From Lachnospiraceae bacterium (GTDB taxonomy: Bacteria; Bacillota; Clostridia; Lachnospirales; Lachnospiraceae), in NCBI GenBank assembly GCA_016283275.1, contig JAEEMP010000061.1:43319-107318 (forward strand): a DNA stretch of 64,000 nucleotides, read 5' to 3'. The position numbers and the translations under genes were made by a program. Under the pieces are notes generated by a model. It searched no databases and had not been told where the DNA came from. It saw only the letters and a list, made by a program, of their open reading frames with translations. Shown piece by piece: positions 19,268 through 28,232 of the stretch; position 1 is the first letter of the stretch; each line of letters opens with the position of its first letter.

Positions 19268-20794
19268 TTGGCTGGTAATATACTGGAAATGAGAAATATA
19301 ACCAAAACATTCCCCGGCGTCAAGGCACTCGATAATGTGTGCCTGGAAGTGGAAGACGGCGAGATCCACGCTCTTGTAGGTGAGAACGGAGCCGGAAAGT
19401 CCACTTTGATGAATGTATTAAGCGGTATCTATCCTTACGGGACCTACGAAGGTGACATAGTATACAGGGATGAAGTGTGTAAATTCAACACCATTAAGGA
19501 TAGCGAACATAAGGGTATAGTAATTATCCACCAGGAACTTGCACTCGTACCTTATATGACTATCGCCGAGAATATGTTTCTGGGTAATGAACGTGGTACA
19601 AATTTAAAGATCAATTGGAATGAAACGAATGAACTTGCAAAGAAATACCTTGATATGGTAGGTCTTAATGAATCCCCGCAGGTTCTGATTAAAGATATAG
19701 GCGTCGGCAAGCAGCAGCTTGTCGAAATAGCGAAAGCTCTCGCAAAGAACGCAAAACTTCTTATTCTTGATGAGCCCACAGCTTCTCTTAACGAAGAAGA
19801 TTCAAGAGCACTCTTAAATCTGCTTCTTAAATTCAAAGAAAACGGAATGACTTCCATTATCATTTCACATAAGCTTAACGAAGTTTCTTATGTAGCGGAC
19901 AAGATTACCGTCATACGTGACGGCTGTACGATCGAGACACTCGACAAGAGAACGGATGATATTTCGGAAGGTCGTATCATAAAGGGTATGGTAGGTCGTG
20001 AGATATCCGATCGTTTCCCTAAGAGAACATCCAACATCGGCGATGTGAAGATGGAGATCAAAAACTGGAGCGCTTATCATCCGCTTTATTCGGAGAGAAA
20101 AGTTGTCGATGACGTAAGCATGTATGTAAGAAAAGGTGAGATAGTGGGTATCTCCGGTCTTATGGGTGCAGGACGCACCGAGCTTGCGATGAGCGTATTC
20201 GGAAAGAGCTACGGCGAGAATATAACCGGTGAGATCTATATCGACGGACAGCAGGTACATCTCGACACTGTCGAAGCGGCGATCAAACATAAACTTGCAT
20301 ATGTAACCGAGGACAGAAAGGGTAACGGTCTTATTCTTTCAAATCCCATAAAGATCAATACGACTCTTTCAAATCTCAACGCCGTAAGTAAAAAAGGTAT
20401 CATAGACAAGGACAGGGAATATCAGGCAGCTGTCGAATACAGACAGAAACTGAATATCAAATGTCCTACCGTTGAACAGAATGTAGGTAACTTATCGGGT
20501 GGTAACCAGCAGAAAGTATTGCTTGCAAAATGGATGTTTGCGGATCCCGATATTCTTATACTCGATGAGCCCACAAGAGGTATCGATGTAGGTGCCAAAT
20601 ACGAGATATACTGCATAATGAACGATCTTGTAAGCATGGGCAAATCCGTAATAATGATATCTTCGGAAATGCCGGAGATTTTAGGTATGTGCGACAGAAT
20701 TTACGTCATGAACGAAGGTAAGATGGTAGCGGAACTTGACGGCAAAGAAGCTACGCAGGAAGCTATAATGTCACACATTATAAGAACCGCGTAG
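19268..20794 (+). CDS. Sugar ABC transporter ATP-binding protein (GguA/XylG-like, two ATPase domains)
   Basis: [25 protein letters not shown]; two nucleotide-binding domains; [40 protein letters not shown]. Confidence 0.92.
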   Translation: MAGNILEMRNITKTFPGVKALDNVCLEVEDGEIHALVGENGAGKSTLMNVLSGIYPYGTYEGDIVYRDEVCKFNTIKDSEHKGIVIIHQELALVPYMTIAENMFLGNERGTNLKINWNETNELAKKYLDMVGLNESPQVLIKDIGVGKQQLVEIAKALAKNAKLLILDEPTASLNEEDSRALLNLLLKFKENGMTSIIISHKLNEVSYVADKITVIRDGCTIETLDKRTDDISEGRIIKGMVGREISDRFPKRTSNIGDVKMEIKNWSAYHPLYSERKVVDDVSMYVRKGEIVGISGLMGAGRTELAMSVFGKSYGENITGEIYIDGQQVHLDTVEAAIKHKLAYVTEDRKGNGLILSNPIKINTTLSNLNAVSKKGIIDKDREYQAAVEYRQKLNIKCPTVEQNVGNLSGGNQQKVLLAKWMFADPDILILDEPTRGIDVGAKYEIYCIMNDLVSMGKSVIMISSEMPEILGMCDRIYVMNEGKMVAELDGKEATQEAIMSHIIRTA

Positions 20795-20806
20795 GACTAG
20801 GAAGGA

Positions 20807-22006
20807 GTGATAGATATGGACAGAACAAAAGCGCTTGATTTTGCCAAAAAGTATACGATGATAATCGTACTTATTCTTGTACTGGGATTCTTTGCTGTAT
20901 GTACCGGCGGAAGCATATTACTTCCAATGAACGTATCGAGTTTGATCTCCCAGAACGCATATGTGTTTATTCTTGCAACAGGTATGTTGCTTTGTATTTT
21001 AACAGGTGGTAACATCGATCTTTCCGTCGGATCGGTCGTATGTTTCACCGGTGCAGTGGGAGCTGTCTTAATGACAAAGTTCCATGTTCCCTTTATCGTG
21101 ACCGTGCTTTGCATGTTTGCACTCGGTACCGCGATCGGTGCTTTCCAGGCATTCTGGATCGCATTTGTAAGAATACCTCCTTTCATCGTAACTTTGGCAG
21201 GTATGCTTATATTCAGAGGTTTAAGTAACGTAGTTCTTGACGGCCTTACGGTTTCCATCAAGGAATGCACAACATTCGTAAACGTATTCGGCGGCGGAGC
21301 AAACTGCTATATCCCCGATATATTCGGTATCCCCGGATTTAACGGAACATGTATGCTGGTTGGTGCCATCGGCGCTGCGATTTTCCTTGGAATGCAGATC
21401 AAAACAAGAGCCGAAAGGACCAAAAAGAATTTTGAAGTTGAAGGTGCAGCGATATTCTGGACAAAGACGATCCTGATCGCGGCAGTTATACTCGCTTTCT
21501 TCTTCAGACTTTCACAGCACAAGGGTATCCCGACAGTGCTCATCTGGGTACTTATCGTAGTACTCGTATACGGATATATTACATCCAATACAAAGACCGG
21601 TCGTTACTTCTACGCAGTGGGCGGTAACGAAAAGGCTACAAAGCTTTCCGGTATCAATACCAACAAGGTTTACTTCCTTGCATACACCAACATGGGACTT
21701 CTTTCAGCCCTTGCAGGTATGGTCACGATCGCAAGACTTACATCCGCTCAGCCCACATACGGCCAGAACTATGAGATGGATGCGATCGGTTCCTGTTTCA
21801 TCGGTGGTGCTTCGGCATACGGCGGTATCGGAACGGTTCCCGGAGTTATCGTAGGTGCGGTTCTCATGGGTATCATCAACCTTGGTATGTCTCTTATGGG
21901 TGTTGACCAGAACATGCAGAAGGTTGTTAAAGGTCTTGTATTACTTGCAGCCGTAATCTTCGACGTTGTTTCGAAGCGTGGCGGTAAGATGATCTCCAAA
22001 GGCTGA
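20807..22006 (+). CDS. Sugar ABC transporter permease (GguB/XylH-like)
   Basis: Multi-TM; LTGGNIDLSVGSVVCFTGA and AVGGNEKATKLSGINTNKV motifs; co-directional with ATPase. Confidence 0.9.
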   Translation: MIDMDRTKALDFAKKYTMIIVLILVLGFFAVCTGGSILLPMNVSSLISQNAYVFILATGMLLCILTGGNIDLSVGSVVCFTGAVGAVLMTKFHVPFIVTVLCMFALGTAIGAFQAFWIAFVRIPPFIVTLAGMLIFRGLSNVVLDGLTVSIKECTTFVNVFGGGANCYIPDIFGIPGFNGTCMLVGAIGAAIFLGMQIKTRAERTKKNFEVEGAAIFWTKTILIAAVILAFFFRLSQHKGIPTVLIWVLIVVLVYGYITSNTKTGRYFYAVGGNEKATKLSGINTNKVYFLAYTNMGLLSALAGMVTIARLTSAQPTYGQNYEMDAIGSCFIGGASAYGGIGTVPGVIVGAVLMGIINLGMSLMGVDQNMQKVVKGLVLLAAVIFDVVSKRGGKMISKG

Positions 22007-22070
22007 TACAAAATCGTAAAATAAATCTCTTTTTCATCATAAGCCGGGATAACCCCGGAAGCCACACACA

Positions 22071-22107
22071 AAAGGGAAGGGACCGTTCGGTCCCTTCCTC
22101 TTTTTTA
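22071..22107. terminator. Bidirectional intrinsic terminator between convergent genes
   Basis: ggaagggacc-gttc-ggtcccttcc stem with A-rich 5' and T-rich 3' flanks. Confidence 0.85.
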
Positions 22108-22398
22108 TCTTACCAATTCGTTATATTGTTCGTTGAGCCAGTCGACGGCTTCGCACACGCCTTCTTCGGAAAAAGGAAAATCCTTAAAGACTTTATCTTT
22201 TGAAGTGTTGAAATTAAAAGGCTCGGGCCAGGCATAGGCACGTATCAGATAACCTTCTCTTTCTTCCGGTTTTTTGTAAAAAACGTTATCCAAGGGCTCG
22301 ATCCCTATCCGGTATCTTAATCCCTTATGACTTCCGTAAAATGCCTCACCGTACAGAAAATATGTAAAATGATGAATGTCGCTTCGTTCAATGGCCAT
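22105..22398 (-). CDS. Conserved hypothetical protein (97 aa)
   Basis: Complete ORF MAIERSDIHHFTYFLYGEAFYGSHKGLRYRIGIEPLDNV...; lies between a divergent promoter region and a terminator. Confidence 0.6.
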   Translation of the reverse strand: MAIERSDIHHFTYFLYGEAFYGSHKGLRYRIGIEPLDNVFYKKPEEREGYLIRAYAWPEPFNFNTSKDKVFKDFPFSEEGVCEAVDWLNEQYNELVR

Positions 22399-22508
22399 GT
22401 TTTTTTACCTCGGCGATAATTGTATCATAGCTTTGGTACTTTCGTATAGATTTATCATGACGATTTTGGTACAATCTATTTTGGATTGTTATGCAGAAAG
22501 GTATGGAT

Positions 22509-24293
22509 ATGCGTGAACTTGAATATCCGTTTGATGCGGACCTTATTTTATCCAAGAAAAAAAGTTTAAAAAGGCGCCTTTTGGAGGAGTCCGGTTCTTT
22601 TACGGAAAAAAGGATCGCGATCTTAGGCGGCGGTACCACTTCGGATATAAAGCAGATCCTTGAATTGTTTCTTTTAAATTACGGGATCGCGGCTAAATTT
22701 TACGAAAGCGAATACAATGCTTTTTATCGCGATGCGGTATTTGACAATGAAGAGCTTATAAAGTTTAAGCCCGACATTATATATGTGTGCACTTCAAACA
22801 GAAATATAGATGCATATCCTTCTTTAAACGATGACTCCGATACGGTCGACATGCTCTTAAAGCGTGAGACGGACAAGTATATGGCTGTATGGAGATCGTT
22901 AAAAGAACGCTATAACTGCCCGATAATACAGAATAATTTTGAAATGCCGTATTTTAGGCTTCTCGGTAACCGTGATGCGTACGATATCCACGGGAGGGTT
23001 AATTTTTTATCAAGACTTAATGCAAATCTTTACGAATACGCAAGAGAGCATGAAGATTTTCATATCTGCGACATAAACTATATTTCCGCGGATTACGGAC
23101 TTAAAGAATGGTCGGATCCTTTTTACTGGCATATGTACAAATATGCGCTTAACGTTAAGGCTGTCCCGTATCTTTCTTTTAACGTTGCAAATATCATAAA
23201 GTCGATATTCGGAAAAAACAAAAAAGGATTTGTGCTCGATCTTGACAATACACTGTGGGGCGGGGTCATCGGAGACGACGGAGCGGAGAATATAGTGATC
23301 GGCCCGGAAGAATCCGAAGGGCAGGCATATACCGAGTTTCAAAAGTATTTAAAAGCCCATGAAGACCTTGGGATAATATTGAACATCGATTCAAAGAACG
23401 ATGAAGAAAATGCGCTGTTAGGGCTTGATCATCCCGACAGTGTGCTTAAAAAAGACGATTTTATAGTGATAAAGGCCAACTGGGAGCCCAAAGACAAAAA
23501 CTTTAAGGAGATAGCGGATTCGCTCAGCCTTCTTCCCGAAAGTCTTGTATTCGTGGATGATAACCCGGCTGAACGCCATATAGTAAGATCGTCTTTCGGA
23601 AACGTCTCCGCACCCGAGATAGAAACCGATGACATCTCGCATTTTGTGACAGCCATAGACCGCGCGGGTTATTTCGAGGCAACCTCGATCTCGGAAGATG
23701 ATAAAAAGAGGAAAAAGATGTATGAGGATAATGCCAAAAGGGCGCAGGAAGCCGCTTCTTTTACCGATTATCACGACTATCTTATTTCGCTTTCGATGAA
23801 AGCCGATATAAAGGCTTTTGAACCGGTTTATATGGCCAGGATCGCGCAGCTTACAAATAAGAGTAATCAGTTCAACTTAACAACAAAGCGTATGACACAG
23901 GACGAGATCGAAAAGGTCTCGGCAGACGATACGTATATTACCCTTTACGGTAAGCTTACGGACAAGTTCGGAGACAACGGTGTCGTATCGGTAGTCATAG
24001 GGCATATCATCGGGGATGCGCTTGATATAGAGTTATGGCTAATGAGCTGCAGGGTGTTAAAGCGTGATATGGAATACGCTATGCTTGATACTCTTGTAAA
24101 AAGGGCAAAAGAAAAAGGCATAGATAAGTTTTTGGGGCATTATTATCCTACGGCTAAGAACGCAATGGTCAAAGATTTTTACGCCACCCTAGGATTTAAA
24201 AAGATCAAAGAGGAATCCGATATGAGCACCTCTTGGGAACTATCCGTAAAAGATCACAAGGATAAGAACACCGTTATCTGTGTGGAGGAATAA
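22509..24293 (+). CDS. HAD-IIIC / FkbH-like protein with C-terminal GNAT-like domain
   Basis: FVLDLDNTLWGGVIGDDG motif I, FVDDNPAERHIVR motif; N-terminal SGNH-like region; C-terminal NQFNLTTKRM...GDNGVVSVVIG. Start 22509 preferred (GAAAGG upstream); ORF start is 22491. Confidence 0.88.
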   Translation: MRELEYPFDADLILSKKKSLKRRLLEESGSFTEKRIAILGGGTTSDIKQILELFLLNYGIAAKFYESEYNAFYRDAVFDNEELIKFKPDIIYVCTSNRNIDAYPSLNDDSDTVDMLLKRETDKYMAVWRSLKERYNCPIIQNNFEMPYFRLLGNRDAYDIHGRVNFLSRLNANLYEYAREHEDFHICDINYISADYGLKEWSDPFYWHMYKYALNVKAVPYLSFNVANIIKSIFGKNKKGFVLDLDNTLWGGVIGDDGAENIVIGPEESEGQAYTEFQKYLKAHEDLGIILNIDSKNDEENALLGLDHPDSVLKKDDFIVIKANWEPKDKNFKEIADSLSLLPESLVFVDDNPAERHIVRSSFGNVSAPEIETDDISHFVTAIDRAGYFEATSISEDDKKRKKMYEDNAKRAQEAASFTDYHDYLISLSMKADIKAFEPVYMARIAQLTNKSNQFNLTTKRMTQDEIEKVSADDTYITLYGKLTDKFGDNGVVSVVIGHIIGDALDIELWLMSCRVLKRDMEYAMLDTLVKRAKEKGIDKFLGHYYPTAKNAMVKDFYATLGFKKIKEESDMSTSWELSVKDHKDKNTVICVEE

Positions 24294-24533
24294 ATGACAA
24301 GAGAAAAGTTATACGAAGAACTTAACGAGGTTTTTAAGGATGTTTTCGACGATGAGAGCATCTGTGTGGACGATCATACAACAGCAGACGATATAGAGGA
24401 TTGGGACAGTCTTGAACACATAAACCTTATCGTGGCGATCGAAAAGAAGTTTTCGATCAAGTTCAATATGGGCGAAGTCAACAAGTTTAAAAACGTGGGA
24501 GAAATGGCGGACAATATCCTTGCCAAACTGTAA
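24294..24533 (+). CDS. Acyl carrier protein
   Basis: 79 aa, DDIEDWDSLEHINLIVAIEKKFSIKF phosphopantetheine attachment motif; abuts FkbH stop codon. Confidence 0.92.
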   Translation: MTREKLYEELNEVFKDVFDDESICVDDHTTADDIEDWDSLEHINLIVAIEKKFSIKFNMGEVNKFKNVGEMADNILAKL

Positions 24534-24539
24534 TTACCG

Positions 24540-26054
24540 ATGGGCGTAACATCTGTGGGATTTCTGGCGTTTACCGCCGTAAGCATAGTCATATACTATA
24601 TTGTGCCGAGGCGTTTTCAGTGGTGGGTGCTGTTAGCGGACAGCCTTATATTCTATTTTCTGAATTCGGTTGCCTATACGTTCGCATACCTACTTGTTTC
24701 CGTAATTTCGGTATACTTTGCCACTTTGTATTTTGAAAAGCGCGATAAGGGCAAAAAACCGGTCCTTGTACTTACGATAGTATTGAATGCGGGCCTTCTG
24801 GCTGTTTTAAAGTACACAAATCTTGCCATTAACACGGTAAGTTTCATAAGGGAAAGAAGCGGCGGTGAAGCTTTAAAAAACGTTAAGTGGTATGCATCGC
24901 TTGCGATAAGTTTCTATACACTCCAGATCATAGCTTATCTGCTGGACAATTACTGGGGGGTGACGGAAAGGGAAAAGAACCCGCTTAAGCTTCTTTTGTT
25001 TACCTCATATTTTCCGCAGATGATCTCCGGTCCCATAAGCAGGCATTCCGAGCTTGCCCCGCAGTTTTTTAGGGAGCATTCTTTTGATTACGAAAAAGTA
25101 ACAAGAGGTATGCGAAGATGTGCTTTCGGTATAGCAAAAAAGGTGATCGTTGCAGACAGGCTGGCGGTTTTTGTATCGGTGCTCTTTTCGGATCCCGACA
25201 CTTATTCGGGAATCTGGGTAGTTATTGCCGCAGTCTTGTTTATCATACAGCTTTACTTTGATTTCAGCGGCTGCATGGACATAGTGCTGGGTGTTTCGCT
25301 TTCATTCGGCATAGAGCTTACTGAGAATTTCAAAGCTCCTTTTCTTTCAAGAAGCATACAGGAATTCTGGCAGCGCTGGCACATAACACTCGGTGCCTGG
25401 CTTAAATCATACATAATGTATCCGATCCTTAAAACAGATGTTTTTTCCGACATGGCGGTAAAATGCAAAAAGCGACTCGGCAAGCAGGGTAAGAAGATTC
25501 CTTCTTACATCGCAATGCTCGCGGTTTGGTTTTTGATGGGCTTATGGCATGGAAATTCATGGAAATATGTGATCGGCGAAGGGCTTTGGTTCTGGCTTAT
25601 CATCGTGCTCGGACAGGTATTTGAGCCTTTGTTCAAAAAGTTAAAGAATACACTTCACATAAAAGAGGAAAGCGTTCTTTTCAACATATTCAGGGTTGTA
25701 AGGACGGTTCTTTTGTACAGCTTCGGTATGATATTCTTTAACGCAAAGAGCCTTAACGCATCGTTTTATATGATAAGCAGAATGTTTGTGCAAAGCTCAT
25801 TTATCGGGGGTCTTAAATCGCTTTATGACGAAGCGTTTGCAAGTTTCGGCGGATTTGATGCCCTTTTGGCAGTCCTTTTGATGTTCGCGCTTCAGATATA
25901 TGCCGATTTTAAGATCTATGCGGGAAAAGACGTTCAAAAGGCGGTTACAAAAAGATCCCTTGTACAGAGGTGGATATTGTATTTTGCATTTGTATTGTTG
26001 ATCATAACGGAAGGCGCTTTCGGACAAAGCTCCTTTATCTATTTCGGATTTTAG
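24540..26054 (+). CDS. MBOAT-family O-acyltransferase (AlgI/DltB-like)
   Basis: SYFPQMISGPISRHSELAPQF, FDFSGCMDIVLGVSLSFGIEL, FWQRWHITLGAWLKSYIMYPI, and WFLMGLWHGNSWKYVIGEGLWF with catalytic-type His. Confidence 0.93.
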   Translation: MGVTSVGFLAFTAVSIVIYYIVPRRFQWWVLLADSLIFYFLNSVAYTFAYLLVSVISVYFATLYFEKRDKGKKPVLVLTIVLNAGLLAVLKYTNLAINTVSFIRERSGGEALKNVKWYASLAISFYTLQIIAYLLDNYWGVTEREKNPLKLLLFTSYFPQMISGPISRHSELAPQFFREHSFDYEKVTRGMRRCAFGIAKKVIVADRLAVFVSVLFSDPDTYSGIWVVIAAVLFIIQLYFDFSGCMDIVLGVSLSFGIELTENFKAPFLSRSIQEFWQRWHITLGAWLKSYIMYPILKTDVFSDMAVKCKKRLGKQGKKIPSYIAMLAVWFLMGLWHGNSWKYVIGEGLWFWLIIVLGQVFEPLFKKLKNTLHIKEESVLFNIFRVVRTVLLYSFGMIFFNAKSLNASFYMISRMFVQSSFIGGLKSLYDEAFASFGGFDALLAVLLMFALQIYADFKIYAGKDVQKAVTKRSLVQRWILYFAFVLLIITEGAFGQSSFIYFGF

Positions 26055-26057
26055 CAT

Positions 26058-28211
26058 ATGAGTAAAAAAAGCACGGTTTTTGTCCTTATCCTTATTTTTC
26101 TTACCGTAGCGGCAACCCTTATCTATGCGTTTGCCCCGCGCGGAGAAAAGTTATCGTTAAGGACAAAGGATCAAAGTGATCTTGAAAAAATAATCGAAGA
26201 CAGGGAAGAAGATCCAAATCTTTCGGCGACGATCGTATTTAACGGTGAGCGTCTTTTGTTTGATTCGGTCAATTCGGTCTATTATTATTCGCTGAACGAA
26301 GACGATAAAAAAGCGTTTGATCCGCGCACCAAGGTTCTTGAAGAAGGAATAAGATTTCTGATCGCCGGGGATATCAAAGAGGATATGATCGCGAAGGCGG
26401 AGACTTTGCCGATGATCATATACAGCGACTTATCGTATAAAAGAGTAGATCTTGCATTAACAACACTTCCACTCATAAATATCACTTACGACGGAGATCT
26501 TGACGGCGACGGCGCCAAAATGCATCTTTATCTTTACGATAACCGGAAAGGTGTTGAGAACAGGATCACAGAGTCCGATGGCACGATCAGATATCGCGGC
26601 GCATCCACGCTTTTTTATCCCAAAAAGTCGCTTAAGATAAACCTTCTTGACAGAAACGGCGACAAGAACCATACTTCGCTTCTTGGAATGCGTGTTGATG
26701 AGGACTGGATACTTTATGCACTTTATAACGATCAGGATAAGGTAAGGGACGTTTTTTCGCAAAAGCTTTGGTATGAAGGCTGTGCAAAAGACAATTCCTG
26801 GGGCGTGACCGCGGGAATGGAGTATAAATACACCGAGGTGCTTTTAAACGGTGAATACATGGGAATGTATGCGCTCGGTTATCCCATCGATGAAAAGCAG
26901 TTAAACCTTTCGGGCGACTTTAGGAAGGAAGCTTTATACAAAAAGCAGGGATGGGACAGCGAAGAACTGCTTGGCATGAATGTCTGGGGAGGATTTCCGG
27001 GATACGAGTGCAAGACCGATAACAGACTTGTTTCACAGGGTTATACAGGTGAGTTCGGCGTATGGACAAACGGCAAGGGCGATACTAAGACAGATATGTC
27101 CGAGTGGCAGCTTCTTTATAAGTATTACTTTTATCTTTCGGATAATGCGCATGATTCCGATAAGATGATCGATCTTATCGATGTAAACAATGCGATCGAC
27201 ATATACATTTTTTACAATCTCATCCAGGGCTATGACAGTGTAAGGGACGATCTTATAAAAAACACCTATATTGCTGTCAGGGAAAAAGAAAAAAAGCTTT
27301 CCGTACTCTATGTACCGTGGGATATGGATATCACCTGGGGCAACACCTGGATAGCGGACGGCGACATTAATTTTATTGTCCCGGATCATTACTCACCGAC
27401 GGATAATTTTATATCCTTATACGGTCCGCTTGAGCAGATCATTTTAAACGGCGATACGGATATATTCGAAAAAGTTTCAAAACGCTATTTTGAGTTAAGG
27501 GATACCGCATGGTCGGATGAAAATGTAAATCTTATCCTCGATGAATACGAGGCAGATATTTTCTATTCGGGTGCATATATCCGAGAAGCGCAAAGATGGC
27601 CCGACGCAACGCTTCGTGATCCTTCGGAGGATCTTTCAAGATTCAGATCGTATGTTCTTGAAAGATTTAAGGCTACGGACTTATATTATTCGGGCATGAA
27701 GGACTTTAACGGCCTTTCAAAGTATGTTTTAAGGACAAAGGCTTTTTCCGATTTTTCCACATCGTGGATATTTATCGAACTTAACGATCATTCTCTTATG
27801 GAAGACCCGGCTTTTCTCGATCTTTTGAATGAAGCATATGTGGACGGAAGCAAAATAACGGAAAATACACATTTTATCGTAGGAAACATTGCGGACGGAT
27901 ACAGTTATCATGACGATGAGCCGAATAACAGTTACGATCTCGGTACGGGACTTGGGAATTTTGTGCTCAAAAGGCTTGAGACAGGGGAATATTTATATGA
28001 TGACAGTTATACCGTATGCTTGAATGATCTTCCCGCATATGATATAAGAATTTCGGAGCGGGAACCTGTATATTTAGGTATCTTCAAAGACGGACGCATC
28101 AGTATGTTTAGTTTTTCGGGCTATTATGAGCCCACGGTCGACATTGATTCGTTAAAAGATGAGACGCTTATCAAACTTGCGGAAGACTATTTAAACGGTA
28201 AGGGCGAATGA
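26058..28211 (+). CDS. CotH-like protein (CotH kinase family), secreted/membrane-anchored
   Basis: N-terminal TM; IRYRGASTLFYPKKSLKINLLDRNG...LLGMRVDEDWILYALYNDQDKVRDVFSQKLW...LSVLYVPWDMDITWGN. Confidence 0.85.
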   Translation: MSKKSTVFVLILIFLTVAATLIYAFAPRGEKLSLRTKDQSDLEKIIEDREEDPNLSATIVFNGERLLFDSVNSVYYYSLNEDDKKAFDPRTKVLEEGIRFLIAGDIKEDMIAKAETLPMIIYSDLSYKRVDLALTTLPLINITYDGDLDGDGAKMHLYLYDNRKGVENRITESDGTIRYRGASTLFYPKKSLKINLLDRNGDKNHTSLLGMRVDEDWILYALYNDQDKVRDVFSQKLWYEGCAKDNSWGVTAGMEYKYTEVLLNGEYMGMYALGYPIDEKQLNLSGDFRKEALYKKQGWDSEELLGMNVWGGFPGYECKTDNRLVSQGYTGEFGVWTNGKGDTKTDMSEWQLLYKYYFYLSDNAHDSDKMIDLIDVNNAIDIYIFYNLIQGYDSVRDDLIKNTYIAVREKEKKLSVLYVPWDMDITWGNTWIADGDINFIVPDHYSPTDNFISLYGPLEQIILNGDTDIFEKVSKRYFELRDTAWSDENVNLILDEYEADIFYSGAYIREAQRWPDATLRDPSEDLSRFRSYVLERFKATDLYYSGMKDFNGLSKYVLRTKAFSDFSTSWIFIELNDHSLMEDPAFLDLLNEAYVDGSKITENTHFIVGNIADGYSYHDDEPNNSYDLGTGLGNFVLKRLETGEYLYDDSYTVCLNDLPAYDIRISEREPVYLGIFKDGRISMFSFSGYYEPTVDIDSLKDETLIKLAEDYLNGKGE

Positions 28212-28232
28212 TCCTTTCCGTGTGGGAGAGTT

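Noticed and set aside
22431-22476. Paired TTGGTAC motifs in the divergent promoter of the FkbH operon
   Set aside because: Two short matches only (TTGGTACTTT and TTGGTACAAT); too short to distinguish from chance without comparison.
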